This document shows positions 1 to 12,576 of a stretch of 64,000 nt of DNA, piece by piece (position 1 is the first letter of the stretch; each line of letters starts with the position of its first letter). Position numbers and translations under genes: made by a program. The notes under the pieces are model-generated. The model saw nothing but the letters and a program-made list of their open reading frames with translations. It searched no databases and was not told where the DNA came from. Source of the DNA: Spirodela intermedia (taxonomy: Eukaryota > Streptophyta > Magnoliopsida > Alismatales > Araceae); contig LR746265.1 of NCBI GenBank assembly GCA_902729315.2, forward strand, positions 3,948,892-4,012,891. Direction: 5' to 3'.

Positions 1-2642
1 GCTCAAGCCGATGAAGAGATTGAAGTCTTAAAGGCCAGTATTCAGTCGCTGGATAAGGAAATAAGTTCACTAAAATATGAGGCTCAGGTTGTCTCAAAGG
101 AGCTTGAAATTAGAAATGAAGAGAAGAACATGAGTCAAAGGTCTGCGGAGGTTGCTAGCAGGCAGCATTTGGAAGATGTCAAGAAGATAACGAAACTAGA
201 AGCAGAGTGCCAGAGACTGCGTGGACTTGTGCGGAAAAAACTGCCTGGGGCTGCTGCATTAGCTCAAATGAAACATGAGGTGGACGGCTTGGGCCATGAT
301 TATGGAGAAACCAGACTGCGGCGCTCTCCTGGTAAGAGTGCTAGCCCGCGTCGCGGACCTTCTTCTGATTACGGCACGCCACGCTTTGGACCTCATGATT
401 TTGCCCTTGAGAATATCCAGCAGTGCCACAAAGAGAATGAGCTTCTCACTGCTCGTTTACTGGCAATGGAAGAAGAAACAAAGCTGTTGAAGGAGGCTTT
501 GTCGAAACGCAACAGTGAACTTCAGGCTTCAAGAAGCATCTGTGCCCGGACAGCCACCAAGCTTCGACAGCTGGAAGCACAAGCGCTGTCTCTGGATCCA
601 CCGGTTGAAGGTTCTCTGATTCGAAATGGGAGTGATCCACCGAGCTTGACGTCGATATCAGAGGATGGAATCGACGAAGACGGGAGCCATAGCGATTATT
701 GGGCTGCAGTATTGGCACCAGACCTCTCACGCAAGAAAGACAAGGATGCATATAAATCTAGTCAGGTTCAAGACGCTGATCCTCTGGACTTGATGAACGA
801 TTTCCTGGAGATGGAGAAGCTGGCATGGTTATCCACAGAATCGAATGGAGGCCAAGTGTACACTGATCTTCACAACGATGTGGAACAACATCAAGTTTTC
901 AACGGAAAGCAATCCTCAACTGAGTTGCAATCTGAGAGAAATCAGGTTTTCCTTTCAAGGATCAAAACAAGAATAGCTTTAGCATTTAAGGATCAGTCTG
1001 ATAAGCTAGACGTAGCAAAGCTTCTGGATGATATAAAAACCATTCTACACTCCATGGAAGAAGAGCTGTCTCTTGGGTCTACTGCTGATGAAACCATCGG
1101 CAATGGAATTTCTGTGGCCTGCAATGGGAATTCTTTGCCCGACTCCAAGGTTTCTGAAGATCAGGACCTGAGAACAGCCATTTCTCATATCCAAGACTTT
1201 GTCGCGTCACTCTGGAGCAAGACAAAAGGAACCACCAGGACCGCGTCTCCTGATTGCTACATGGAAACTGAGAGAGCTGGGGAGTTCTCTGACTGCGTGA
1301 GTAAAGTGCTTTCCAATGAGATTGGCTTCGACAGCTTCATCATCGCCTTGTCCCTCAGTCTGTGTGAAACGAAGAAATCTCTCTTCCATATGCTGGGAGA
1401 TGGAAAAAATGAAGGAGATTGTAGCAGTGCCGACTGCATAGATAAGGTAACTTTATTAGAGAATAATGTCGAACCTGGTAATCACTGTGATCGCCTTCCG
1501 ACTCCCGATTCGTATCCTGACATGAATTGCCACAATGGGGATGCCAGCCCGGCATTTGAGCTCGAGCACACTGTCGCAAAAATCTCTACAGAAGAGTTTG
1601 AACAGTTGAAACTGGAGAGAGATGTTCTAAAGGTCGAGTTGTCTGGATGTTCCCAGTCTTTGGAGCAGGCGAAGATTCAGCTACATGAGATGGAGCAGCA
1701 GGCAGCTGAGCTGAAATCACAGCTAGCTGCATCTCACAAGTCAAATAGCCTGGCTGAGACGCAGCTGAAGTGCATGGCTGAATCCTACAAGTCCCTAGAA
1801 GCACGCGCTCAGAAGCTGGAGACAGAAATCAGTCGTCTGAGAGAAAAAATCGAGATGTTAGACGACGAGCTGCAGCAGGAAAGGGTTAGTCACCAGGATG
1901 ACTTGGCCAAGTGGCGGGACCTTCAAGAACAGCTAGAAAGGTCAGCGCTTCATTGCGCACCCGTTTTTCTTATCAACTGCCAGCATCGATCCAGTTTTCT
2001 TTATGGCTCGTAACCTTGTGGTTCATATTTTTAGGAACCAGAAGTCAGAGCACTCGTTGACATCAGATGCCGACATTGAGACCAAGATGAAGCAGGTGGG
2101 TGGACTTCTTCTCGATTCAGTTTCGATTCGGAATTTCTCCTCCTTAAAAAGATGGTTCTCTCAGCGTCTCCCTTTGCCCGAAGCAGGAGAGAGAAATAGC
2201 GGCGGCGACAGAGAAGCTGGCAGAATGTCAGGAGACAATTTCGCTTCTGGGCAGGCAGCTGAGATCCTTGCACGCGCCCAAGGAGCCCCCGGGATCCTCC
2301 CCGAACGGCAGACTTCAGAGGAATGAAGATTTCTTCGAAGACGAGGTCAACGCGAGCAACGGAAACGGAAGAAGCGGGCAACACCCTCAATTCTCAGACC
2401 GCGTTGACCTGGATGGAATGGCTTCTTTCCTGCAGAGAGCGGGCGGCGAATCTCCCGTGGGAGGCTTCAACCCCCTCTTCAGCCCTCCCCGCAGTGAAGC
2501 CGGTGGGTCCTTCCCGATGTCACCCGTCAGCGCCAAAAAGTCAAACCACCGGTCGTCTTCATCCTTCTCCAACAACCCAGGTCCCGAGCGACACGGGCGC
2601 GGCTTCAGCAGATTCTTCTCCAAAGGGAAGAACGCTCACTAG
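1..2642 (+). CDS. FPP: Filament-like plant protein (FPP), 3' part, 5' end outside window
   Basis: Three exons are visible: 1-1940, 2035-2095 and 2187-2642, with GT-AG introns and phases that close exactly, giving about 818 residues. The frame is open from base 1, so the start lies upstream. The protein is almost all charged coiled coil at both ends, with a serine-rich middle. Family signatures include KLEAECQRLRGLVRKKLPG near the start, HKENELLTARLLAMEEETK, and the tail motif EKLAECQETISLLGRQL followed by FSRFFSKGKN just before the stop. These match plant FPP4/FPP6-type proteins, which are long coiled-coil proteins thought to act at the nuclear envelope or in trafficking; the exact role is not visible here. 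The third exon holds the conserved C-terminal block DGMASFLQRAGGESPVGGFN. No frameshift is seen. I am confident of the family but not of the subfamily number. Confidence 0.93.
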
Positions 2643-3018
2643 AGAGTGAAGACCCCGTTTTACTCTCTCACCAGTCCGATCCAACACACAAAAAGTCAAC
2701 GTGAATTGACGGCCCTGGAGGCGAAGATCCCATCTAAATTCCTATTTTTCTCTTCTTTTCTTTTCTTCCCGAGGATCAGTAGGGCAGGAGGTGTGTAGTC
2801 TGTGTCGTCTTCCTTCTAACCTGCACGTTGACTCCTCTGGGGGCTGTACAGAACCAAATGGACATAATATGATCTCGATTCTTCTCGCTTGAAGGTCAAC
2901 GGGGAGCAGACCTATAAAAACAAACCTTTTATCCCGTAGTCTAAAGCTTCTCATCTTCTTGCTCGCTCTACCAAGTAGCTTTCTCTCGCTGATGGCGGTT
3001 CTGAATGTTGACCTTTAA
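2643..3018. other. Intergenic: FPP 3' UTR and spacer
   Basis: The stretch after the FPP stop codon is pyrimidine-rich and has no convincing reading frame. It probably contains the FPP 3' UTR and terminator region; no clear AATAAA was picked out. The IMP3 promoter begins at its right edge. Confidence 0.4.
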
Positions 3019-3225
3019 TGGGCCTTCGGGGAGCACCCAACTGGTCTTCGTTCTGGTCCACTATTCTCCCTTTGGGCCTGGCACGCCAACATTGAATCCA
3101 GTACTTCAGTCAGAACTACGCCCAGTGGGCCCTTATTGACTATGGCACGAGTCATCGGTCCGCAGAGCCGTGGCTTGTCGTCTTATAAATCAAATATTAG
3201 GCCCAGCCCAATAATAAAATGGGCT
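3019..3225 (+). promoter_or_regulatory. Cluster of six site II (TGGGCC/T) elements upstream of IMP3
   Basis: TGGGCC or TGGGCT, or its complement, occurs at 3019-3024, 3073-3078, 3126-3131, 3200-3205 (GGCCCA), 3205-3210 (AGCCCA) and 3220-3225. All lie within 400 bases of the IMP3 start codon. Site II elements are bound by TCP factors and are typical of plant ribosomal-protein, ribosome-biogenesis and proliferation genes. That fits the product, a pre-rRNA processing factor. The motifs are seen directly; their function is inferred. Confidence 0.6.
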
Positions 3226-3400
3226 GAAGAGGTTCGGGAAAGGTTGAACCGGGTGGTTCGGGACACTGCAGCCCTAACTCGAGGTCTGGAGATCGCGCGG
3301 GATCAACGTCTTCCTCGTCTGCATTCATCGACTCTGCGAGCCGTCGTCTGCTCTTCTTCTCCCTCCCGGCCATCGTCCGTCACCGAGAAGAGCGGGAGCC

Positions 3401-6400
3401 ATGAGGAAGCTCAAGTTTCACGAGAAGAAGCTCTTGAAGAAGGTGAACTTTCTAGAATGGAAGAGGGAGGGTGGACACCGGGAGGCCCTTGTTATGCAGC
3501 GATATCACCTCACCGAGCGAGACGATTACAAGAAGTATGCTGGCACTTCTCCCTTGGATAATTTTCTTCAATCGAATATATAAACTCTTTCTTTCTTCGG
3601 TTCTGTCGTCGGCCGATGTGGTAACAATATTCTGCAGTTTTTTTGTTTTTTTTTTCTTAAGTCTCTTTCCCTTCTATTATTGATGCTCTAGGTATTCAAG
3701 CATATGCCGGATGGTGCAGAAACTAGTCAGTATTTTGAAGCAGATGGATCCAAGAGACCCTTACCGTATCGAAATGACGGACATGCTACTTGAAAAGCTG
3801 TGAGTTTTAGCTTCTTCGCGTTGGAGAGTTTTTTATAATTTATGAGTAAATTCTGTCTTCTCGTATTTTGCTTGGCTTTCCTGCCATTGGTCTTGTACGA
3901 AACGAATGTTTTCCTCTCATTCTTCTATGACACATAGTCTAGCGTGTAATGAATGTATTTCAAGTGTGAAGGGTCTGTGAAAAACTCTTTATCGCTGGAG
4001 ATAGCCGTCTCTCTGCTAATAATGTTATTTCCATCAAGTTATGATCATGTCAACTGGGTGTAGTTCATATTTTCACATTTTCAGGTCCTAATTGACGCCC
4101 GCATTTATTAAGTTCGAAAGCAATGATTTCTTCGTTTCCTGCCTCTTTGCTCGCTATCTTTTTACTATTCGTTGGATTTTTTTGGTGACTTACTTCCATC
4201 CGATGACTATGGATTCAGGGGCAATTGGGTTTAAATGATTTCTAAGCAAATGTTTTTGGGCATTAAAATTCAGATCTTTACTAGATATTGGGCGTTATTG
4301 CAGCTTATTTTAGAGGCCGAAGACCATGGTAAACGCGTGTACAGGTTGTTACGCGCGCTCATTCCATGTAGATAATGAGCCTTGTCTTGGTCACAAACGT
4401 TTTTGCCTCTGGAGAAATTCGATGAACTGGGCTTACATATTTTATTTTATAAAGTTACCTTCATGGATAAGTAAAGCCCATAGTATAAAATTATTTTATT
4501 ACGGGGTATACAATCAATTTGTATCATAGGATAGCTTATGACTGCTTATCTGATTCATTATTTTATCTGGTTCCCATTGCCATATAATCTTGTGTCATAT
4601 AAATGATTAATTTACAATTTTGTGACATTGAAATTCATTCTTTTACTGTATATCATGCTTCTATGGGCGTGTGTTTTGTCGGACAGTTTAGTGAAATTTG
4701 TTTGCATGTGAGAATCAGCACTGGTGCATCTAATTCCGATAAGCACGTTGATCTTGATTTTCTTGTAGTAGATCTGTTTCAAAGGATGATTGTGAATGGG
4801 CAAACGATTTTCAAATAACCAGATTCCCGTCAGACACGTTTTTGTCTCAATTATTAGATCTTCCAGTTCTTGATGAATTTCTTTTTCTTTTACTGATGGG
4901 AATGATATTTTTTGATGTTTTGAACCAAGAACTAGTTTTTTATTTGGTTCTTCTTTTTTTTTTTCTTGACATCTTTTTTACACGAGAATATGGGTGTTCC
5001 CATTATTGTTATTATTGGCTATTTTGAATTGTTTCATTTTATGCAGTATGGTTATTTCCTGATTCTTACATTTATCTGTCTTGATGTTGATTCCAGCTAC
5101 AACATGGGTGTGATCCCTACTCGGAAGAGTCTGGCGCTATGTGATAAACTATCAGTTTCGTCGTTTTGCAGGTATTAATAATCAGTCCCTTGTAGTCCTC
5201 ATTATCGTCGGATGAATTGAGTTTGCGTGATAATTGAATGAGTTAATCGTTATTTTAATGCAATAAAGTTTCCTAACTCATTTATTTCAATTTATATTCG
5301 CCGTGTTTGTTTTATTTTTATCTATTTGAACAATTGAGGTAAGCATTTCTTGAACAAGATGATATGGACGTAAATGTCATCTGCCTTTCAGGTAAAGATC
5401 CAATCGGATGGATATTCATTATCTCTGAAAATTTCTGGGGGCCTTAGAGTTATCTTGTCTTAGCACCAGTTCAATAGAATAAAAATAATGGAAATATACC
5501 ATTTCTTTATTTATTAGATCAATCAAAGTCCGAATACGTATTATCTACCGAAGGAAGATGTATACTTTTCCACGTCTCAAACTATAATTTTGTCTCCCAC
5601 TCTCTAGTCACGGTTTCAAATTTCAATCTTGTTTGACTAGTATTCAACCCTAATTAAAAAGCCAGCATCATCAACAAGAAGGATCTATGTCTCAATTAAT
5701 AGATTTATTTCCCAGTTAGTTTTTTGTTTGTACAGTTACATGTCATCTCGCCTTGTTCTTGAGACAGATGGACTTTTATGAACAATTTAAAGGAAAAATT
5801 GTAAAATCCTTGGTGGAAGGTTCGAGTCTGAGATTATGCTTATAAACCTTACTGAAATATAAAATCAACTTTCGCACGCTGTATTTTTTTAAAGTATTAT
5901 TCTTAAATGTATCTATATGTATATTGAATCTGTTATGAGCATAAAGATAGAGAAAAAAATGATGTTTCCAGTTACTTTTATGGATAGATTTGTGGATCTG
6001 GTGGTGCATGCTCACCGGTGTTTTCAAGGCATCTTTGTGGATTCAGTCCCAAAAAGTCGGTGGAGGCATCGCTTTGCCATGCCATCTTATTACCCTAACT
6101 TAGTCTATAGCCAAGGTTTCATCTTGGTCTATGGGGTCTCAAACACACCTCTGGCGGTGTTCCCAGTAGAATCATAATTTTAGCCACTATGGAAGGAAAA
6201 GGGGGAAGAGTCTCAACCTCAGAGAATTAAGAAGCGGAACGGTGGGTTGTTCCTACCTATGCAACGGCAAATGCTCAATCGTTTCAGGCTTGATTTGTTT
6301 TCAATGTTTAAGATTTGAGTGACATGAACTATTCATGTAATATGGAAAAAAGGTCACTGGTGTGGATTTATTTTTTCAATTTTTTAGCTTCTAAAATTTT

Positions 6401-6958
6401 TGTGGCCTGAATTATTCGTGTGGTATGAAGAAAGCAGACCTCGGTTGGTGATTTAAATTTTTTATTATATATAGGATTTGAATGGCATGAACTATTCATG
6501 TACTATGGAAAAAAGGATTCTGGTTAGGAATTTTAATGCTTTACAGTATTTAAGATTCTTATGGCATTACTTATTCATGTAAGATGACAAATGACACTGT
6601 TGAGTATTTTTTTATAAAAAATAGCATTCAAGATCTGTGTGGCTTGAATTATTGATCTCGTGCGAAGAAGAAACCACTGTTGTGGATTGGAGCCTGCTGT
6701 AACTGGTCTGGTGTATAATGCTGCAGGCGCAGGCTATCAGTCGTGCTTGTGAGGCAGAAATTTGCAGAGCATCTGAAGGAGGCGATAACCTACGTAGAGC
6801 AGGGTCATGTCCGGGTTGGGCCTGACACCGTGACTGATCCTGCCTTCCTCGTGACAAGGAACATGGAGGACTTCATCACATGGGTCGATTCATCGAAGAT
6901 CAAGAGGAAGGTGCTCGAGTACAACGACAGACTTGACGACTACGATGCGATGAACTGA
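3401..6958 (+). CDS. IMP3: U3 small nucleolar ribonucleoprotein IMP3
   Basis: Four exons at 3401-3534, 3692-3799, 5097-5171 and 6727-6958 encode 182 residues, the usual length of plant IMP3. The product starts [20 protein letters not shown]. It carries the S4 RNA-binding domain in the last exon (about residues 105-170, [12 protein letters not shown] through [17 protein letters not shown]) and ends in a conserved [17 protein letters not shown] tail. IMP3 joins IMP4 and MPP10 in the U3 snoRNP of the nucleolar small-subunit processome, where it helps U3 pair with pre-rRNA for 18S processing. All introns are GT-AG. Intron 3 is long (1555 bp) and contains a degenerate tandem repeat. The start was chosen because it matches the family N-terminus exactly; the reading frame at 3136-3561 is in another frame and overlaps the 5' UTR and exon 1. 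Confidence 0.96.
6319..6680. repeat. Degenerate ~80-bp tandem repeat in IMP3 intron 3
   Basis: Five diverged copies of a unit beginning with a GTGGC(A/C)TGAA(C/T)TATTC-like core start near 6319, 6402, 6482, 6561 and 6639, at spacings of 83, 80, 79 and 78 bases. The array ends close to the 3' splice site of the intron. No coding potential is seen. Confidence 0.6.
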
Positions 6959-9900
6959 GTCTTCTTGAGGCGAATTCGCGCTCCTACTTGCAACATGCGG
7001 CTGTTCCCCCACACACCTGTAATCCAGTTACACTGGTAGCTTGCAATTCGCTCAGAATCTTCTACGTTAAGTCTGTCGGATTCTCTGTCATTTGGGTATG
7101 AAAAGTATATTTATTCGTTGGATTAAGAAAATATGAGCTCGTGAGTTTCTTGAAGGTTTCAGGCGGTGAAGTGAAGCATCCACCATGCTTCTGCCCGGGG
7201 CCATGGCAATGGCGATGGACGGGGTTCACTTTCCGGCAAGCTCCCAACAGTAGGGGGGTCTACCAGGGCCAGTTGTCTGTTGACCGCCGCCTCATCGGTG
7301 ACCTAGCTTAGGAGGACCCCCTCCACGACCAGAGACCCCGATCTAGTCAGGGAGGGGAGCCAGTCAACGTCAGCTGGCCCATCGCCAGCTAAGTGAGGAG
7401 AGCTTTAATATGACAGAACTCTGGCTAGATATTCAGGCGAGCCCACCCTCATGACCCCCTCGGATTTGGGCATCTCCCGCTAACCCCAGTCAGGTGACGC
7501 CGGTGCATTAACTCATCAAGCTTTGCCGATGGGGATGTGAATGGTGATGCGCTTCTACCTCTTCTTTTTCTTCCTCGCGGTGGGAAGAGGAGGAATCCCG
7601 ACGGTGAGGATTGGACATGGCAAGCGGCGGCGACCAAGAACCAGAGCGACGATTTGTATCCTGAAGAGACGGCCTTCGCTTTCACAGTCAATAAGGCTGG
7701 TGGGGTGGCGTGAGGGTTTCAGCCGAGAGCTACGTGCCGAGGCACTGCATGTGCATGCCATCGCTGCCCTGCGACCGCCATCGCTACCTTGTCGACCCTG
7801 ACCCTGGTGAGCATGCGCGCGTTCGGCCCTGTGGTCGCACTCCTTCCCCCATCGTTTTCCTTGCCGGCGCTTGCTCGTCAGATATAACCCATGTTAAAAC
7901 GAAGGATGCTTAAAAATCTGATGGTACTCCTACGCCATCAGCACATCACCATCGATAACGTGGATTCCACTTTTCTTGACTGCATCCAGGATTTGGATAA
8001 ATACACTCGTGAGAAACGGTATCTTGGTATTATCCATTGATTTGATCGAGAGGCGGCGCAGTTGACTTTTGTTGTCATCACGATAAACCCTGGATGTGTT
8101 TCTTTAAATAAAATCACCTGACGGATGAGGGACGAGGGAAGCATCGGAACATGGTGAGGAGGGCTCGAGTGGAGCGGGGGGGTGCGAGGGGGAGGAGGGA
8201 GGTGGGAGATAGGGAGAGAAAGTGGAGAGGCAGGGCATGCGGTTAAAACATGAATTGATTCAAGGATGGAGTGGTTGAAAGCATGCCCCCGGGTGAGATG
8301 GAGCCGATGAAAGACGGGCGAACTTCTCATGGCGCGGGCCGCCGTAGCCGCCCACAGAAGTCTTTAGCCGTGCGCCGGCATCGGGATGCACCGGTTATTC
8401 CTAGTCCGGAATCTCCTTCCTGTGCCGTGTGAACACCACGTCCAGGGTACTTGTCCTTCCGTCCGCACTGAACATTCGGACAAGATGCCGCAGCTGGCCT
8501 GCCCCGTCTCCTTCCCGACGTAGTTCCTTCACGTACGAAAAGAAATAGTCACCATCTCACCAAGGTCCTACCCCCCCCCTCCTCCTCTCTCTCTCTCTCT
8601 CTCGCTCTTGATAGGAGTTAAGGGGACGGCAAGGATTCTGGGGGGAGGACCATGAAGACTATCGTGGCGGGGCGGAGTGGCCGCGGCGAGCTGTCGCTTC
8701 GTTGGCAGATCTCGACGTGGGGCACTGCCCTGGCGTGTGGAGGGGCCGAAGCGCGAGGATCTTCACGTGGGCATGTCCGTTCGTTGGGCTCACGGCCGAA
8801 ATCCATGAGTGAAGTGGCGGGAAACGGTTTAATGGAGGCCCGCAAGACGGCGGCGGAGCTCGGGGGAGGTTGGGGTGGCCCAGACTTGCACCGCCGTCGT
8901 ATTCATTGACGCTCACCCATTCCGACCTCCTTAACGATTACTCCTCTACAAGCTCCATCGGGGAGGATTAACTGCCCTTCGCTTCGTCGGCCGGCAGCGC
9001 CTTAGGACGCGATTGGCGAAGGAAAGGGAACTGTACTTGATCTCCATTGTTCCAGTGATTGAACCCACCCGCCATATCTACAGACTACCGGCGTTTCGCC
9101 CGATCAGTTTCAGTGAATAACGCATTTGGAATATACAGGCGCTGCAACATGAGTATCGCTCACCTGAGAGGGAAGCCCGAAGAGAACAAGCTCCATGGCA
9201 GACTGTTATCAAGCACAGTCAAACCCTAGATACTCTCAATCAAAACGTGCACTTATCTTAGAGAGATGAGGATTGTAGGTGAGAGATCGGGAAACGAGAA
9301 CGAGGACGTGATAAAGAGAGGCCATGAACTCTATCTGAACCCGCAATCTGATCTTTTGGTCCATCAGTTCCTAACAGGATTAAGGCGCGTGGGACGAAGA
9401 GGAAGGCGGAAATTGCTGGTTGATAAAGGTCCGACGGTGGTTCCGGGATTGGATTTATTTAAATTGAATTTGGGCAGGTTTGTGGGGGCCGGAGGATGTG
9501 GGCGCCCGGCGGCGAGTACGAAAGGACGAGGCAACGTACAGGAGGGCAGCTGAGCGTGGGGGGGGCCGACAGGCTTTCTCCCTCTGCGTCGGATTCCATG
9601 GCACGAGGATCTCAGGCCAGCTCCCCGATTTGTGCCGTACCACTCTCTGTCCGTCCTTGTATTGATTTAATGGAGGCGCACCGACTTTGTCCGAAAACCT
9701 TCGCCAACATGACGTCGGACCGCATTATACGGTGAATATCGGAGGTTTTTGAGTTGCAGAGTCATCGGCTTGTTGTTCTCGTCGTCGGTAGGGATGATGC
9801 GTCAGAACCGTGTGCATAATAAATCCTCCTCGTAGATTAAAGCGTAAAGACAGCCTTCATCGGTGCTTTACAGCGAAAGACGTCATTTCTTTGCGGATTG

Positions 9901-10626
9901 TTCTCTCTCTCTCTCTCTCTCTCTCTCGGGCGAGGGGTTGAAGCCAGTGGGGGCGTACTCGGTTCGTCGCATTGCTTTGATGCCGCTGCAGGGCCTGTCG
10001 CTCTCTATACAGGGACAACCGGAAGGGCCACTGGTTAGCTCCCACATCTCTCTCTCCTTTTTTTCTCTCTCTCTCTACATCGACGGAGCTGGTTCAGCCG
10101 TTCATGGAACGCACTTGCTTCATCAGACGCACGACCAAACGCAGGAAAGAAAGCTTCGCAAAAAGGTTGATATGGCGCAGAAAAGGAGGACGAAGAAGAT
10201 GAACGACCACTGCGTGAGTCATCTCGGACCGACCGGTCCGTCAATCGAGTACAGCCACGGAAAGAAACCATCGCCGGTGCAAGCCACCTCCGCTTACCAT
10301 TAACTTCAAGATCTCGAGCCGCTGGCCGAAAAGGGCCGGCCGTCCTATCGGCGCAGGCCTCCTCTCCCTCCCTCCTTTCTTTTTTCAGGCACGGCCGTTG
10401 GTCTCCCTTTAAACTCGTGCCCATTGTTTATACGCAACCAGGGCAGATTACCTTCCGAGGACGGTGGGGGCGGCGTGGGGTAGGAGAAGAGGGAGGGGGC
10501 TTCCCATTGTGTGGCGGGCTCCGAAAGGAGGGACGAAGACGATGAACAACGACGACTGGGAAAAAGGCAACGGGGACCGTACCGTCCGCACGTCCGGCCA
10601 ATAACCGCCACCTTCGAGGAGCCGCT
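6959..10626. other. Long intergenic region without a recognised gene
   Basis: The region after IMP3 alternates between GC-rich and neutral composition. It contains CT runs at 8584-8604 and 9902-9929. Reading frames of 60-145 codons exist on both strands but overlap each other, are low-complexity, and match nothing I recognise. I see no RNA gene, terminal repeat or known protein motif. Confidence 0.4.
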
Positions 10627-10708
10627 CGGTGAATCCTCCGGTTGGGCCACCGATCCCCGCCGCTCGTCGGTGAATCCTCCGGTTGGGCCGCCGATCCCCG
10701 CCGCTCGT
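10627..10708. repeat. 41-bp tandem duplication
   Basis: Two adjacent GC-rich copies start at 10627 and 10668, each beginning CGGTGAATCCTCCGG, and differ at about one position. It is a minor local duplication in an intergenic region. Confidence 0.7.
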
Positions 10709-10877
10709 TGCTCCGCCGCCGCGCAGCGGCGGTGCGAGCTGGCGCGATGACCCACAAACGCGCAGGGACCGGAGAGGTAGTAGGCAAGGCGATGGTGGGC
10801 AGGATTTTTTATTGAGTGGGTGGATTCCAACTGTGTTTCAAAGAAGCAAGCCGTTCTTTCTTCCGTGACCAGTAGCT

Positions 10878-10880
<3 letters not shown>

Positions 10881-10926
<46 letters not shown>
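10881..10926. repeat. (GA)n microsatellite
   Basis: An uninterrupted GA dinucleotide run of about 46 bases in the intergenic region upstream of the SAUR gene at 12033. Further intergenic sequence without a recognised gene follows to 12032. Confidence 0.95.
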
Positions 10927-10928
<2 letters not shown>

Positions 10929-12032
10929 AGAAGCAGGAAACAGGAAGCTTTCTCTTCCGTTCCCAACAGAGGGCGACCAATCAGAGGCATTATCACAAAT
11001 GGGCATGCATGATGGAGTACGGAAAAGATGGAGAAGGTCTTGATCGGGGTGGAATCCGTGAAAGCTAAGGCCCAGCGGAATAAAATAGAGAGAATGATGC
11101 TCCCCAAGGCTCTTTGACTTGCTCGTCCATAATGTTGTCACTTGATGTAGCCTTCTGTTTCCTGGGGCAGCGAGTGATTTAATGACCGTCGTTGACGTCT
11201 AATAGCTTCAGTGGGTCCCGCACAAAGTCAAAGAAGAAGAAGAAGAAGAACATGAAGAAATGAAGATATAACCCCTCTAGATGGTGACGTCAAGATTACC
11301 GGTAGGTTCGCGGTCAGAGTACGCTCGTGGGGAGATATTAATCGAGAGATTGGATCGTTGGCTGGCTTCTTCTATATGTTGAATTGAGTCATCGACGTCA
11401 GGAACATGAACGATCACGAACGCTGTTTATCGCTCCAATAATGCAGGGGCTCCATCAAGAAAGGGAAGAAAATTGTTGGAATTCCTTCCTTCACCTTTCA
11501 CTGGTCAGCCAACGGGAAGGGAACGAAGCACCCGTCTTTGGCCGAAATATCTTCGTCTCTCCCGGTTTCCGAATTTAGGCCATGCCTCTGGTTACTCCGG
11601 TTGCAGAGTCTTGTTCCCCTAGCACTTGTTACGCGCCGGGGAGAGAGAGAGAGAGAGAGATTTTGAGGATTTTAATGGCTTCTAGCCATAGTAGATTGTT
11701 GTTGGTTGATGGCTGTGCGGCAGAGAGAACCAGAGGTGGGTCCGTCCGGGAAACCGGAGAAGGTGGTAATTAATCAGCTCTCGAAGAGGGCGCAAATCAA
11801 ACGCCGCTCACAATGTACATGTCCAGCCCGTGGTGCAACCCCACGGGCGTCAAGTCAGAAATGGCTACAAGCTCGAGAGGATCCAAGGAAGAGAAGGGCA
11901 CAGAGAATCGGAAGACGTTGGAAGGAACATGGGAGATGGGAGGCCTCTTCAGCCGTCTCCTTCCTCCCCTCTTTACCACGAGGCTGGTTCTTCTTCGTCC
12001 TCTTCCTCCTCTCGTTCTCTCTCGGAGCTCCC

Positions 12033-12356
12033 TCACTGGAGCATGGACGTGAGGGAGCGGAAGACGACCTCGTCACAGGGGAGAGTGAGGCCCATCTCGT
12101 GATCGAAGCCGAACTCCTCCTCTGCGCGCTGGAGGAGGCTCTGAAACTCGGGGTGGCTGAGGATGGAGATGGGCACGATGAATCTGCTCCGGTTTTCCCC
12201 CACGTAGACGGCGAAGTGGCCCTTGGGGACGTCCACCGGCAGACCCTCCTGGTCGTACCCGGCGCCCCCTTGCTTCCGGCCCAGGCTGGAGCACCTCTTC
12301 AGGATCTGCTTCAGCATCGCCGCCTGGCTGAGCTTGTTCGACTTCTTCAGCGCCAT
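12033..12356 (-). CDS. SAUR family protein (SAUR50/71-like subgroup)
   Basis: A single-exon gene of 107 codons. It starts [20 protein letters not shown], the classic N-terminus of this SAUR subgroup, followed by KRCSSLGRK and then the SAUR core [38 protein letters not shown] and TLPCDEVVF. SAURs are small auxin-induced proteins that inhibit PP2C.D phosphatases and so activate plasma-membrane H+-ATPases for cell expansion. An in-frame ATG 36 bases upstream (12392) would add 12 residues unlike the family, so the inner start is preferred. A TATA-like element reads ATAAATAT on the minus strand at 12518-12525. A (GA/CT)n run at 12549-12574 lies just upstream of that element. The gene appears intact. 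Confidence 0.93.
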   Translation of the reverse strand: MALKKSNKLSQAAMLKQILKRCSSLGRKQGGAGYDQEGLPVDVPKGHFAVYVGENRSRFIVPISILSHPEFQSLLQRAEEEFGFDHEMGLTLPCDEVVFRSLTSMLQ

Positions 12357-12543
12357 CTCCACCACCGCCGTAGAATCCCCCCTTCCCTTCACTTGGAGGG
12401 CTCCGTCAAAAGAAAGAGGGAGGGGAAGGAGAGGGGAGAGGGGGGGGGAGGATTCCCTTCAATGGGACTGAGGGCAGCGGTGTGAGGAGGGGCTGAGTCC
12501 GAGGGGGGAAGAGGGGCATATTTATGGAGGGCGAGTGTGAGAG

Positions 12544-12576
<33 letters not shown>

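Noticed and set aside
3136-3561. 141-codon plus-strand frame upstream of IMP3
   Set aside because: It overlaps the IMP3 5' UTR and first exon in another frame and does not resemble any protein I know.
11706-12485. 259-codon plus-strand frame
   Set aside because: It lies opposite the SAUR gene at 12033-12356, has no family resemblance, and owes its openness to GC-rich coding on the other strand.
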